Assembly (NCBI GenBank): GCA_012798135.1
Contig: JAAZNU010000003.1
Span: 1-64,000 of the forward strand
Origin: Veillonellaceae bacterium
GTDB lineage: Bacteria; Bacillota_C; Negativicutes; UBA1444
Direction of reading: 5' to 3'
DNA: 64,000 bases
The translations under genes and the position numbers were made by a program. Under the pieces are notes generated by a model. It had not been told where the DNA came from and did no database searches. It was given only the letters and a program-made list of their open reading frames with translations. Positions 43,801 to 52,142 of this stretch are shown here, in pieces (positions within the stretch are counted from its first letter, which is position 1; every line of letters begins with the position of its first letter).

Positions 43801-44611
43801 GTCGGGCCAGCGTCTGAAAAAAGCCGATGTCCACCGGCCGCCCCACCGTCAGGGAGAATTTCAGCGTGTTAACCAGCACGTCGATCCGCCAGCCGGTCTC
43901 ATCCCGAAAATAGGTTTCAATCGCCGTGTCCACGCCGGTGCTGTGCTGGATCGGATCAGCCGCCCAATGGCTGAATACCGGAATCACGTTCAGGCCACGC
44001 CGGCGCAAGGCGTCAATCAAAACCTTCTGGTGCGCCAAATCACCCCAGATCCATTCTTCGCGAGGGATCAGGATGCCGGCTGTCAAGCGTCCGGGGTCGA
44101 GTTTACCCAGTTGTTCGAATTCGGCCAAAGTCGCAACTCTCTGGTTATCCGCCGTGTTAACGATTCCGCACCAGGGCAGCTCGACCGGAGCTCCCGGTTT
44201 TTGATCGCTACCGCAGAAATGCCGCGCCAGCCACCGCCAAAGATTGCGATAGTTTCGTTGTCCGCTGTATAGCAAATATCGATTCACCGTCTCGATTTCC
44301 GCCACATCGAATCCCAGTGAGACATCCGACTGGTCGACGCCAGAACCCAGCAACAAATGCGGCCGCTTCAGTTCCTGCAAAATTTTCAACGTCTGCTGGA
44401 CCCATTGGCTGTCTGAGGAACTTCCCATCCAAGAGATCACGACCGCCTGGGTCGACGCCAGCTGCCGATGCCAGGACTCGTCCCAGTTTCGGCGAGCGTC
44501 GACCAGTACGACAGCGACGTCGGGAAATTCCGGTTCCAAGGCCAGTTGCTGCCTTGTTATTTCCATCATCCCGGCCTGCCTGGTCAAATTGGTAATAAAC
44601 AACAAGCTCAT
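40883..44611 (-). CDS. cobN: CobN/ChlH-type large chelatase subunit
   Basis: About 1242 residues. Starts at 44611 (MSLLFITN fits the family) or 44617; GGAGG is ten or four bases upstream; the open frame to 44737 runs into the propeller gene. CobN/BchH features: VVISWMGSS early, VAIVFHNYPPTNASIGSAAG, HIGTHGSLEWLPGKATALS, and late NPKYIEGMKKHGYKGAADLA with GWMYET-like tail. CobN binds the tetrapyrrole and inserts cobalt in aerobic B12 synthesis; related HmuS proteins act in heme uptake. ChlI and ChlD partners are in the same operon. Insertion or removal of cobalt, or handling of an imported tetrapyrrole, are all possible. Confidence 0.9.
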   Translation of the reverse strand: MSLLFITNLTRQAGMMEITRQQLALEPEFPDVAVVLVDARRNWDESWHRQLASTQAVVISWMGSSSDSQWVQQTLKILQELKRPHLLLGSGVDQSDVSLGFDVAEIETVNRYLLYSGQRNYRNLWRWLARHFCGSDQKPGAPVELPWCGIVNTADNQRVATLAEFEQLGKLDPGRLTAGILIPREEWIWGDLAHQKVLIDALRRRGLNVIPVFSHWAADPIQHSTGVDTAIETYFRDETGWRIDVLVNTLKFSLTVGRPVDIGFFQTLARPILQAYNLLQNEADWRGSPEGMTPLDLSFSISLPEFDGVIHSVPYAYKEDRGANDIRHLPLAERAEILARKTEKWAILRRKANAEKKVAIVFHNYPPTNASIGSAAGLDSPASVLELLWRMEREGYSVGELPASSKDLMDALIACGTNDREFAAGKAAETYLGSLTAAEYQKWFDRLPEKPARELTRDWGEPPGDVFVQDGRLLIPGMRLGNVAVSVQPPRGFGEDTGKIYHSPDCAPTHHYLAYYEWLREKFGADVVLHIGTHGSLEWLPGKATALSGECYPELALGDLPNIYPYLITIVGEGTQAKRRSAACLIGHQTPPMSHAGLYDELAVVERLVDEYWHYRLNQPEKLSATAAQILAAATVANLDDTVKPPAAEEPFESYLERLHGCISDLKNLQIRVGLHILGQAPAGESLVEYILALTRLANGDIPSLFASVAAIRGYDYDDLQDRPGEVIPGTARTFGAVLDELREFCHGIVNILLGAEFQLLAAWPKLQSEYLWLRETTPEKIEPLLRVLEYICGPLQENLARTAQEIDNTLAAMSGRFVEPGPAGAPTSGMVDILPTGRNFYGVDPRTLPSPVAWECGKQLGDLLIERFVVEEGHYPESIGMVLWSGANMRSRGQCIAQFLYLLGVRPMWQKSSGRVAGLELIPLAELKRPRIDVTVRISGLFRDALPFAVQWMDKAVALAAAQEEPPEQNFVRKHITSETAELEQGGLSGPEARAQAGYRIFGCPPGSYGAGVGALLEAKNWESVDDLGKVYVRWGAYAYGTKANGEFLPERFSRRLAGIEVTIKNEDNREVHLLSSDDFNAYHGGMVAAVRSLRGSAPRSYCGDSSDRGRVAVRSLAEEFTRVFRAEAMNPKYIEGMKKHGYKGAADLAAVAAHCYDWDATSLVMENWMYETLAEKYALDPALQEWMNDVNPWALRRIAEKLLEAQQRGLWEAKPETLDELRRLYLSIEGDLEERSDDEK

Positions 44612-44642
44612 GTCCATTTCGCCTCCATTCCCTGTCTCCCGG

Positions 44643-46085
44643 TCATTTGACGCCGATTCTTCGCCAGATATGGATCCGATATTGGCCGACCACTTCGCCG
44701 CTATCGAGCTGTAAAGGTCCTTCCATGCCCGCGACAAGGGACGGATTCGCCGCCGCCGCCACGCAAGGGCCTTCCGTCGGCAGGAAATCCACGACTTCCA
44801 GTTCCGGCGCGGTCATGATCATCATGCCATGGATCGTGGCATCCTTGGTCCGGATGTTCCGACCGACGGCGACAATCAGAGTGGTTTTCCCCACCGCCCA
44901 CAGCTCCTCCACCATCCCCCCCATTTGGCGTCGCTTCACAAAGTTTCCGCCACGGTCGAACAAAAAGACACTGTTGCTCTGAGGATGCTCGACCGGGGTC
45001 GGCAATTGCCAGTTGGCCCGGTTATAGGTGTTGCCGGTGGAATACGCCGCATATTCGCCGACATGCCGTACATGCAGCCCGGTCGCATTGACGTAAATCC
45101 CCTGAATCAGCTGCGGAGCGCTCAACGTCCGGCTCCACAGCAACCGCCCGGCATCGCTCACGAGGAAGGCCCGCCCATCCGCCGACACGCCGCCATAAAC
45201 CTGTCCATCCGCCGATATTTCCGGCCCGAACCGCATGTTCGTACGATCATAGGGCGAGACGGTCGGCAGGTTCAGGCTCCAGCGCAAAGCGCCAGTCCGG
45301 GTGTCATACGCATAAAAATTATCCTGAAATCGCCGCTCCGGTCCCGGCGTGTAGTCCGAGGTGGCGAAGGCCACCATATTGCCGTCCGGCGTCACGCCGC
45401 ACCAGCTGACCCAGACATCGATGTTATACTCACGAGGAAACAGCGTTACCTTTCCCTGGGGATCAAATCGATACACCCGGGCAGAGTAATCCGTTTTGCC
45501 GGACGGATACCGGATCGACCGTAAGGCCACGGCGTAAGCGTTATCCTGAGCATCAACCTTGATGGACATGATGCCGGGGAAGGTCTTCCGGCGAATATCC
45601 ACGCCCAGTTCATCGGCGCTGGCCTTGCGCCAAATTTCGGCGCCGCTCACGGCGTCAATGCAGATCACCGCTCCCTGTTGACTGTTCTCGCCAACCAGAA
45701 TCCGGCGATTATCCCGTGAAAACTCCAGGGCGCTGATTTTTCCCATGCCGATCTTCCGGCTCCAGAGTCGGTTGCCGGTCGTGTCCAGCAGCACTATTTC
45801 GCCAGACTCCGTGCCCACAACGATCCGAGCGCCGTCCGGCGATAACCGTAGCAGCCCCGGTGTGGAGCCCATCTGTTTGTAACCGCGGATTTCCACCTTG
45901 CCCAGGGAAACCTCGGCCACTTTTTCATAGCGTCCCGTACGGCTGGCGATTTTTTTCGACGCCGCCCCATTGTCCGCCGGCTGCAGTTCCGGGAAGATGT
46001 GCAGCGCCAACGCCGCCAGGCTGCAGGCAAAAGCGCCGAACAACAATCCTGTCAAAATCCTGATCTTGAAATTGCTCACAACCAC
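44643..46085 (-). CDS. Membrane-anchored beta-propeller protein
   Basis: 480 residues from a GTG at 46085 (or 46079), overlapping the EcfT stop. One N-terminal hydrophobic helix (IRILTGLLFGAFACSLAALA) anchors it outside the membrane. The rest is a WD40/PQQ-like propeller with repeated blade motifs such as LRLSPDGARIVVGTESGEIV, SALEFSRDNRRILVGENS, GVTPDGNMVAFATSD and ISADGQVYGGVSADGRAF. No enzyme motif. Between EcfT and CobN it could be a docking or ligand-capture partner for cobalt or corrinoid uptake. Function unknown. Confidence 0.7.
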   Translation of the reverse strand: MVVSNFKIRILTGLLFGAFACSLAALALHIFPELQPADNGAASKKIASRTGRYEKVAEVSLGKVEIRGYKQMGSTPGLLRLSPDGARIVVGTESGEIVLLDTTGNRLWSRKIGMGKISALEFSRDNRRILVGENSQQGAVICIDAVSGAEIWRKASADELGVDIRRKTFPGIMSIKVDAQDNAYAVALRSIRYPSGKTDYSARVYRFDPQGKVTLFPREYNIDVWVSWCGVTPDGNMVAFATSDYTPGPERRFQDNFYAYDTRTGALRWSLNLPTVSPYDRTNMRFGPEISADGQVYGGVSADGRAFLVSDAGRLLWSRTLSAPQLIQGIYVNATGLHVRHVGEYAAYSTGNTYNRANWQLPTPVEHPQSNSVFLFDRGGNFVKRRQMGGMVEELWAVGKTTLIVAVGRNIRTKDATIHGMMIMTAPELEVVDFLPTEGPCVAAAANPSLVAGMEGPLQLDSGEVVGQYRIHIWRRIGVK

Positions 46086-46963
46086 ACCGCCATAAAATCA
46101 TACACACCGCTCAGCCTCGGAAAGTAAGCGATGCCGTTGAATTGCAGGGAGTACAGGATTTTCAGCGTCGCGCCGCTCCCCAGCGCCGCGAACGCCAAAC
46201 CGCAGGCGACTCGCTGTCTAAGCGGCCACAATGGCAGTTCCGCCCGATGTCCGTTACGGCCGAAGCCCCGGCTTTCCACCGACAAGGCCAGCGTCGCCGC
46301 CCGCCGCAACGCCCGCGCCAGAATGGGAAACAACACTTGGAATGCCGTGCGAATCCAGCGCAGCGGCGAAAGGGTCCGAACCGGCTCGAAGCCGCGCAGA
46401 CGCTGGGCAGTGAGCACAATCGCCGTCTCCTCGAAAATCACCGGTAAAAACCGCAGACTGGTGATCAGCATAAAGGCGATCGCGTACGGCATCCGCCAGT
46501 GCAAAAAGCATTGCAGCAGTTGCCGCGAATCGGTGGTCCAGCAAATCAGCAGGCCGCAGGTCAGCATGATGCCGGAGCGCATCGCCTGCACCGCGCCGTG
46601 TTCGAGGCCTTCCCGGTACACGAACACGCCGCCCGTGAGTTCACCGATCCAGGGCGTAGTCGGCGATACCAAACAGGCGATCATGGTCCGGGGTTCCTGA
46701 TTGTAAAACAGCGCCTGACTGACCATGGCGCCCCAGATGCCCACGAGCAAAAACACGATCAGCACCCGCCAGCGTTCGACGGAGGAACGCGCCAGGACAT
46801 GCAGACCCAACGACAGCACAAACAACAAAAATAACGGACGCGGCCCCTCCATGCCGATGGCGAACAACATGACCGCCAGCAGCAACAGCAGCTTGGTCCG
46901 TACGTCGGCATGGTGGATCGGCGTATCAGCCGACGTGGCTTCCCAGACTTGCCTGTTGTACAT
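46076..46963 (-). CDS. EcfT/CbiQ-type transmembrane component
   Basis: 295 residues; GGAGGAGGTGG lies before the ATG, and the first 38 bases overlap the ATPase gene. Five to six membrane helices and a long cytoplasmic helix pair with the coupling motif RLRGF and the second Ala-Arg motif (SVESRGFGR), both diagnostic of EcfT/CbiQ. It joins the ATPases to the S-type protein. The neighbouring ATPases and the S-like fusion give a dedicated ECF importer, presumably for cobalt or a corrinoid given the riboswitch. Confidence 0.9.
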   Translation of the reverse strand: MYNRQVWEATSADTPIHHADVRTKLLLLLAVMLFAIGMEGPRPLFLLFVLSLGLHVLARSSVERWRVLIVFLLVGIWGAMVSQALFYNQEPRTMIACLVSPTTPWIGELTGGVFVYREGLEHGAVQAMRSGIMLTCGLLICWTTDSRQLLQCFLHWRMPYAIAFMLITSLRFLPVIFEETAIVLTAQRLRGFEPVRTLSPLRWIRTAFQVLFPILARALRRAATLALSVESRGFGRNGHRAELPLWPLRQRVACGLAFAALGSGATLKILYSLQFNGIAYFPRLSGVYDFMAVWL

Positions 46964-48620
46964 GCCGCACCACCTCCTCCACGCACAGGGCGCAACCGCC
47001 GTATAGCTTCTGCGAAACCTTCAGGGCCGCCGGCGCCCGCAATCCGGCGCGAAGCAGCAGATCGTCGCGGGAAAAGACCTCCCGGGGCGATGCATCGGCA
47101 ACCACCGCTCCCGCGGTCATCACCACCACCCGCTCCGCGTAGCGGGCGGCGACTTCCGTGTCGTGCGTACAGAAAATAACGGTCCCACCCTGGCCGGTAA
47201 ACTCCTGCAACAAGGCGATGATATCGTCGATATGCCCCAAATCCTGACCGGTGGTCGGTTCGTCCAGCAACAGCACTTCCGGCCGGCAGGCCAACAACGA
47301 CGCGATCGCCACCCGGACCCGCTGCCCCTGGCTGAGCGCCAAGGGAAACCGGTCCTCAAGACTCGCCAACCCGGTCTTCTCCAACAGGGTCCGCCAATCG
47401 TCGCCAGCATGGGCTCCGGCGACCCCGTGACGAATGCCAAACGTAATTTCCGCCGCTACGGTCGAATTGAACAGCATCAGGTCCGGATTCTGCATGACCA
47501 TGCCGACCCGCCGTTCCAGCGCCCGCACCGGCCGTCCCAAGACCTCGACCCGGCCGGACTGGATTTTCAGCAAGCCACAAATATGCTGCAGCAAGGTCGA
47601 TTTGCCGGCGCCGTTGTTGCCCATCAACGCCACGAACTGCCCCCGCGGCACCTCCAGATTGATCCCGTCCAGGATCTTGCGGCCGTTCGCAGCATAGCGG
47701 AAATCCAGATTCCGGACCGTAACTGCTGAAGTAAACGGGTCGGCTGGTGCCAAGCCCTCGGGCGCCGCCGTCATGACATCGCCGCAGCGGGGAAAGGCCG
47801 AGCGAATGTCCCGCACCGCTTCCTCCACCGTCGCGCCGGCCGCCGTCAGGCCGAGATTATGACAGATATGCACCGGCTGGGGAATCCGCAGTCCCAGTCG
47901 CAAAAATACGTTGGGATCGCGGAAGGCCTCCTGCCGCGTTCCCTGCCACCGCATTTCGCCTTCGTCCATGACCAGCACCCGCCGGCACAGGGGCATCACT
48001 TCGTGAAGCCGGTGTTCCACCACAATGACGGTGATTCCCTGTTCCCGGTTCAACTTCTGCAAAACTGCGAGCAATTCTACCGCGCCGCGCGGATCCATTT
48101 GACTGATCGGCTCGTCCAGCGCCAGCAGATGCGGCCGCACCGCCAACACCGCCGCCAAAGCCAGGCGCTGGCGTTCGCCACCGGACAGGGCGTGAACGCT
48201 GCCGTTCTCGCGCCCCGCCAAACCCACCCAGGCCAACGTCTCGGCAACGCGCCGCCGGATCATCTCCCGTTCCATCCCCATGTTTTCCAAGGCGAAACCG
48301 ACCTCGTCCGCCACGGTCGTCGAAAAAATCTGATCATCGGGATTCTGAAACATCAATCCGACGGTTCGGCTGAGTTCCGCCACCGACGACTGCCGGGAAT
48401 CCACGCCGTTGATCCTGAGTTTGCCGCTCAATTCGCCGCCGATCTCATGCGGAATCAGGCCGTTGAGCGCTTTCAGCAGCGTGCTTTTGCCGCAACCGGT
48501 CGGTCCGGTCAGCAGAATAAAATCGCCGCTGTCGATCGACAGATTGATATTTTTCAGGCTCGGCGCAGGGCGCGTTTTATAGGTGAACGACAAATTCGCA
48601 CATTCCACGATGCCGGTCAT
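46926..48620 (-). CDS. Fused ECF ATPases (EcfA-EcfA')
   Basis: 564 residues from the ATG at 48620 (GGGAGGGG upstream; the longer frame to 48731 lies inside the preceding gene). Two ABC domains: the first with Walker A GPTGCGKST (39-47), LSGGERQRLALAAVL and LLALDEPISQMD; the second with GNNGAGKST (about 334-342), LSQGQRVRVAIASLL and VLLLDEPTTGQD. Both have the Q-loop and H-loop of energy-coupling-factor ATPases. The two subunits are usually separate genes; here they are fused. It powers the adjacent EcfT and S-like protein. Confidence 0.92.
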   Translation of the reverse strand: MTGIVECANLSFTYKTRPAPSLKNINLSIDSGDFILLTGPTGCGKSTLLKALNGLIPHEIGGELSGKLRINGVDSRQSSVAELSRTVGLMFQNPDDQIFSTTVADEVGFALENMGMEREMIRRRVAETLAWVGLAGRENGSVHALSGGERQRLALAAVLAVRPHLLALDEPISQMDPRGAVELLAVLQKLNREQGITVIVVEHRLHEVMPLCRRVLVMDEGEMRWQGTRQEAFRDPNVFLRLGLRIPQPVHICHNLGLTAAGATVEEAVRDIRSAFPRCGDVMTAAPEGLAPADPFTSAVTVRNLDFRYAANGRKILDGINLEVPRGQFVALMGNNGAGKSTLLQHICGLLKIQSGRVEVLGRPVRALERRVGMVMQNPDLMLFNSTVAAEITFGIRHGVAGAHAGDDWRTLLEKTGLASLEDRFPLALSQGQRVRVAIASLLACRPEVLLLDEPTTGQDLGHIDDIIALLQEFTGQGGTVIFCTHDTEVAARYAERVVVMTAGAVVADASPREVFSRDDLLLRAGLRAPAALKVSQKLYGGCALCVEEVVRHVQQASLGSHVG

Positions 48621-48622
48621 CG

Positions 48623-50293
48623 TCAATCCCCTCCCACATCGGCCAGACGGCTGCCGAGCAACAGGCCGCAGCCCGCGCCGATCATCGTGTACAGAAAGCC
48701 ATTGACCGCCATCACCAAATAAATGTACCAATCGGCGTAATACAGCCGGTACAATACCGACATTCCCTGCAGCGTAACATAGGTGGCCGCCGTATCCGCC
48801 AGCGCGCAGGCCAGGGCGAGAATCACCAGACGTCGCGGACTAAATCCCGCCGGCGGGCCATCCGCCAGAGTTCTTGAAGTAAATCCGCTCAGCGCCAACG
48901 CCCCTTCCAGTAAGAATGCGTTGATGCCATACGACAAAAACACGATCGGCGACATGTGTCCAAACGCCACCATCCCGAGCAGCAGACGGATCGCCGCCAT
49001 CAGACTCACCACGCCCTGCAACGGGATCAGTGTGATCAAAGCGCCGGTGAGCATATACAACATCACGCCGCTGAACATTCCGGTCAACACAAACGCAAAC
49101 GGCCCCAGGAAGATATGAAAAAAATCATTCAGCAAGGTCGATGGCACATTCACCACCGCAAAAGCGCAAGTGCCGAACAACGCCACCGTGATCAGACGAC
49201 GGGTCTTCATCGCGGTCAGGACCGCCGGCAGCTGTTTGCCGCCGACGACTAAAAACACCAGCAACAATACCAGCGCGACAACGAGCGTCAGCATCCCCCG
49301 CAGATTCTTCTTGACCATCGTGACCGGGATTTCGTGGGACCATATTTGCGCGGCCCCATCTTCCACTGTGACCCGCAGCAGGTATTCTCCTTCCGCCAGT
49401 AGTGCCTCGTCGGCGTAGATCGGCAGTTGAATTCGTTGCTTAGTTTCGCCGTTCAGGGCGACAAAGGCCGTCAGCCGTTCCTGCTTGTCCGCCATTGCGC
49501 CGGCACCGTCATTGTCGGAATTGCTGCCGGGCGTATACAGGCCCGGAATATGCCGCCGGGTATTCCAGTCCAACAGTTCGGCCTCCACCAGCACCAGTTT
49601 TTGCTGGCCGGCCGGGTTGCTGAAATCCAATCCCATGTAGGTCACCGGGTGAATGGCTTCAATCTCCAGATTGGCCGCGCCTTTACCGCGCAAAATATTT
49701 TTGTAGTAATCGAGGGAACGGTCCCGCAATACGATGGCGTTGCCGCTTTGTTTTTCATCCTGCCGGCCATCCTTGTCGAGAGGCAGAACAATCCGTTCGA
49801 ACACCGGCGGTTGACGAGCCGAAACCCCATCTGTGAGCGGCGCCGCCTGCACAACTTTTTCTTGCGTCTGTTCCCCGGCGCGAATGATGATCTTATGTGT
49901 ACCAAACGGTAAATCGTCGGCAAGGCCGAAGGTCAGCAAATCGAACCATTGACCGTATGAACCAGCCAGGGCAACGTTCCGGCGCAGCAGCCATCCTTCC
50001 TCCTGGCGGATCACCTGCCAGCGGCCATTGTCCCCGGTTGGCGCGATCCCAGAGGGCAGGCGGATTTCCACGGGAATCATCCGTTCCGCCGCCGCCGTGC
50101 TTTCCATATTAAAAATTGCCCGAATCGTTTCCCCCGGTGCGACGGTTGTCCGACGAACCCCCAAGGAGTACGGAATATCCAGGCTGACCTGCAATGAATC
50201 AGCCGAAGTCGCCTGCACCGGAGCCATCCACCCCAGGGTGAACCCTGCGAACAATAACAGGAATATGCGCTGTAGCCCAGGAAAACCTTTCAC
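48623..50293 (-). CDS. Extracytoplasmic beta domain fused to an ECF S-like membrane domain
   Basis: 556 residues from a GTG at 50293 with AAGGGTG upstream. Signal peptide to about residue 29, a 300-residue extracytoplasmic beta-rich region (YSLGVRRTTVAPGETIRAIF, TYMGLDFSNPAGQQKLVLVE), then from about 335 a membrane domain of six or seven helices (LRGMLTLVVALVLLLVFLVV; IFLGPFAFVLTGMFSGVML; VSLMAAIRLLLGMVAFGHMS). The last six helices have the size and glycine-rich character of an S component, and the gene abuts ECF ATPases and EcfT. I infer a substrate-specific subunit with a built-in capture domain. No standard cobalt CbiM/CbiN motif is seen. Confidence 0.65.
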   Translation of the reverse strand: MKGFPGLQRIFLLLFAGFTLGWMAPVQATSADSLQVSLDIPYSLGVRRTTVAPGETIRAIFNMESTAAAERMIPVEIRLPSGIAPTGDNGRWQVIRQEEGWLLRRNVALAGSYGQWFDLLTFGLADDLPFGTHKIIIRAGEQTQEKVVQAAPLTDGVSARQPPVFERIVLPLDKDGRQDEKQSGNAIVLRDRSLDYYKNILRGKGAANLEIEAIHPVTYMGLDFSNPAGQQKLVLVEAELLDWNTRRHIPGLYTPGSNSDNDGAGAMADKQERLTAFVALNGETKQRIQLPIYADEALLAEGEYLLRVTVEDGAAQIWSHEIPVTMVKKNLRGMLTLVVALVLLLVFLVVGGKQLPAVLTAMKTRRLITVALFGTCAFAVVNVPSTLLNDFFHIFLGPFAFVLTGMFSGVMLYMLTGALITLIPLQGVVSLMAAIRLLLGMVAFGHMSPIVFLSYGINAFLLEGALALSGFTSRTLADGPPAGFSPRRLVILALACALADTAATYVTLQGMSVLYRLYYADWYIYLVMAVNGFLYTMIGAGCGLLLGSRLADVGGD

Positions 50294-50314
50294 AACTTCA
50301 CCCTTTTCTCGTCG

Positions 50315-51097
50315 TTACCGCAAATCGAATACAATCGGCAAGGTCGCCCACGCCGCCACCGGCGATCCGTTCTGCAATGCCGGCCGGAATCGCCACTCCT
50401 GGATGGCCCGCCTCGCCGCCTCGTCCAGCTCCGCATAACCGGAACTGCCCACGATCCGCACGTCTTCTACCTGGCCCTCGACGCTGATCAGGATCTGCAG
50501 CCGCACCGTGCCCTCCCAGCCCTTGGCCCGGGCGTTCGCCGGATATTCCGGCTTGTCGCCCGCTACGATGCGCGGCCCGCGCGTCGTTCCCGATCCGGTC
50601 CCGCTTCCCGGTCCAATGCCCGTTCCCTGACCCGTGCCATGGCCACCACCGGTCCCGCCGCCGCTACCGCCTGTCCCACCGCCGCCGCTACCGGTACCGC
50701 CGCCGACTCCGCCGCCACTGCCTTTGCCGTATTCACCACGCCCGCCGGCCGGAATCGTTTCCACGCCGGTCGGCGAAGCCGCATTCGGATTCGCCGTTGG
50801 CGAAAAGCCTGCCGCTGTTTGTGCGATCGGCAATTTGCTGTCGCTCTTCTCGGTCGTCCCGCCCGAAGCGCCCACCGGGGTTCCTCCGCCGCCAGCCGGT
50901 CCCGGCAACTCGATCAAACCATTGTCCGGCGCCAACAGGTCCGCCATCGTGACTTCCAGGTACACCGGTTCTTTTGCTTTTTGTTTTTCCGTTTGTATCG
51001 TCTGCCACGTCCACGTCGCTCCCGCCAACGCCAGGACCAGGACATGAAGGAACAGCGAACCCGCCACCGCGGTCCGCCATCTGCTTTTCGACGTCAT
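50315..51097 (-). CDS. tonB: TonB energy-transducing protein
   Basis: 260 residues. N-terminal membrane anchor with the SxxxH motif (SLFLHVLVLALAG), a long periplasmic linker, and a C-terminal TonB domain (DKPEYPANARAKGWEGTVRL, YAELDEAARRAIQEWRFRPA). The linker is unusual: instead of Pro-Glu/Pro-Lys repeats it is Gly/Ser/Thr-rich (residues about 125-175). It transmits proton-motive energy from ExbB-ExbD to TonB-dependent receptors. It lies four bases after exbD. Confidence 0.93.
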   Translation of the reverse strand: MTSKSRWRTAVAGSLFLHVLVLALAGATWTWQTIQTEKQKAKEPVYLEVTMADLLAPDNGLIELPGPAGGGGTPVGASGGTTEKSDSKLPIAQTAAGFSPTANPNAASPTGVETIPAGGRGEYGKGSGGGVGGGTGSGGGGTGGSGGGTGGGHGTGQGTGIGPGSGTGSGTTRGPRIVAGDKPEYPANARAKGWEGTVRLQILISVEGQVEDVRIVGSSGYAELDEAARRAIQEWRFRPALQNGSPVAAWATLPIVFDLR

Positions 51098-51101
51098 CCC
51101 G

Positions 51102-51503
51102 TCATCCTTTCGGTTCCACGGCCACGGCGATCTTCGCCGCCCCCGCCCGTTTCACCGCATCCATGACTTCCACGATCCGTCCATGCCTAGCATCCTTGTC
51201 CGCCTTGATAAAAATCAACGGACCGGTATGGGATTTAGCCGCGACCGCCGTTGCCAGTTCAGCGACGCTTACCGGTTTTTCGCCCAAAGCGATGTTCCCA
51301 TCCCGGTTCACCAGAACGGTGATGTGTTCCGGCGGCTGCACCGTGCCGGAATTGGCTTGCGGCGGAATGATGTTGAATCCGGGCTGGGCGACGATGAAGG
51401 TGGTGGACATCATGAAGAAGATGAGCAGCAGCATCATCACATCCACCATCGGCGTCATATCGACATGAACGGAACTTTGGGCGGAACTGCGCCGGTACTT
51501 CAT
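51102..51503 (-). CDS. exbD: ExbD/TolR-type proton-channel subunit
   Basis: 133 residues; GGGGAGGA before the ATG. N-terminal VDMTPMVDVMMLLLIFFMM contains the proton-carrying aspartate (PMVDV), followed by a periplasmic domain (ITVLVNRDGNIALGEK, PLIFIKADKDARHGRIVEVM). It works with ExbB to energise TonB. Confidence 0.95.
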   Translation of the reverse strand: MKYRRSSAQSSVHVDMTPMVDVMMLLLIFFMMSTTFIVAQPGFNIIPPQANSGTVQPPEHITVLVNRDGNIALGEKPVSVAELATAVAAKSHTGPLIFIKADKDARHGRIVEVMDAVKRAGAAKIAVAVEPKG

Positions 51504-51525
51504 GAAATGATCCTCCCCGTCTGAC

Positions 51526-52119
51526 TTATAAATGAGCCCGCCGGACGATTTCGCCGGCGCAGCCTTCAGTCCAGTGGATCAGCCGTTCGACCCGGCTGCG
51601 AAAATGATTGTTGGCCATGATGCAGGGGATGGCGACCAGCAGGCCGCCGGCCGTATTGTATAACGCCTCGGAAATACCTTCGGCCAGCATCTGCGGATTG
51701 CCCAGGCCGGTCATGGATGCCGCCTGGAAGGTCTTGATCATCCCCAGCACCGTTCCCAAAAGTCCGAGCAGTGGCGCCACCGTGGCCGCCGTGGTCAGGA
51801 TGTACAGGTTGCTTTCCAGCCGGGGAATCTCGCTCCGAACGGTGTCGTCCACCGCCAGCTGCCGCTGTTCCTGCGCGCCTTCGGGGAGGCGCGCCGCCGC
51901 CTCCCACATCCTTTCAAAAATAGTCGACGCGCCGCCACTGGTAACAACGGCATCTACATCAGTCGCTCCCGGTTCCCGGCAAAACTTCCGGAACCGGCGG
52001 GCGCTGGCGTCCGCTGCCCGATAAAACAGCCACCGTTCGATGATCACCGTAACCGCGACCAGGGAACAGGCCATGATGACTAGGATTACATAACCGCCTT
52101 TGGATATCAACTCTACCAT
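51526..52119 (-). CDS. exbB: ExbB/TolQ/MotA-type proton-channel subunit
   Basis: 197 residues; AGGAGG before the ATG. Three membrane helices: GYVILVIMACSLVAVTVIIE at the N-terminus, and the family block APLLGLLGTVLGMIKTFQAA with the second TNTAGGLLVAIP-type helix (ALYNTAGGLLVAIPCIMAN). With ExbD it forms the motor for TonB. Order exbB-exbD-tonB follows the receptor gene. Confidence 0.95.
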   Translation of the reverse strand: MVELISKGGYVILVIMACSLVAVTVIIERWLFYRAADASARRFRKFCREPGATDVDAVVTSGGASTIFERMWEAAARLPEGAQEQRQLAVDDTVRSEIPRLESNLYILTTAATVAPLLGLLGTVLGMIKTFQAASMTGLGNPQMLAEGISEALYNTAGGLLVAIPCIMANNHFRSRVERLIHWTEGCAGEIVRRAHL

Positions 52120-52142
52120 ACTGTCCTCCTAAGAAACTCTGC

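Noticed and set aside
43106..44272. 388-residue plus-strand frame
   Set aside because: Antisense to cobN; no ribosome site, shadow composition.
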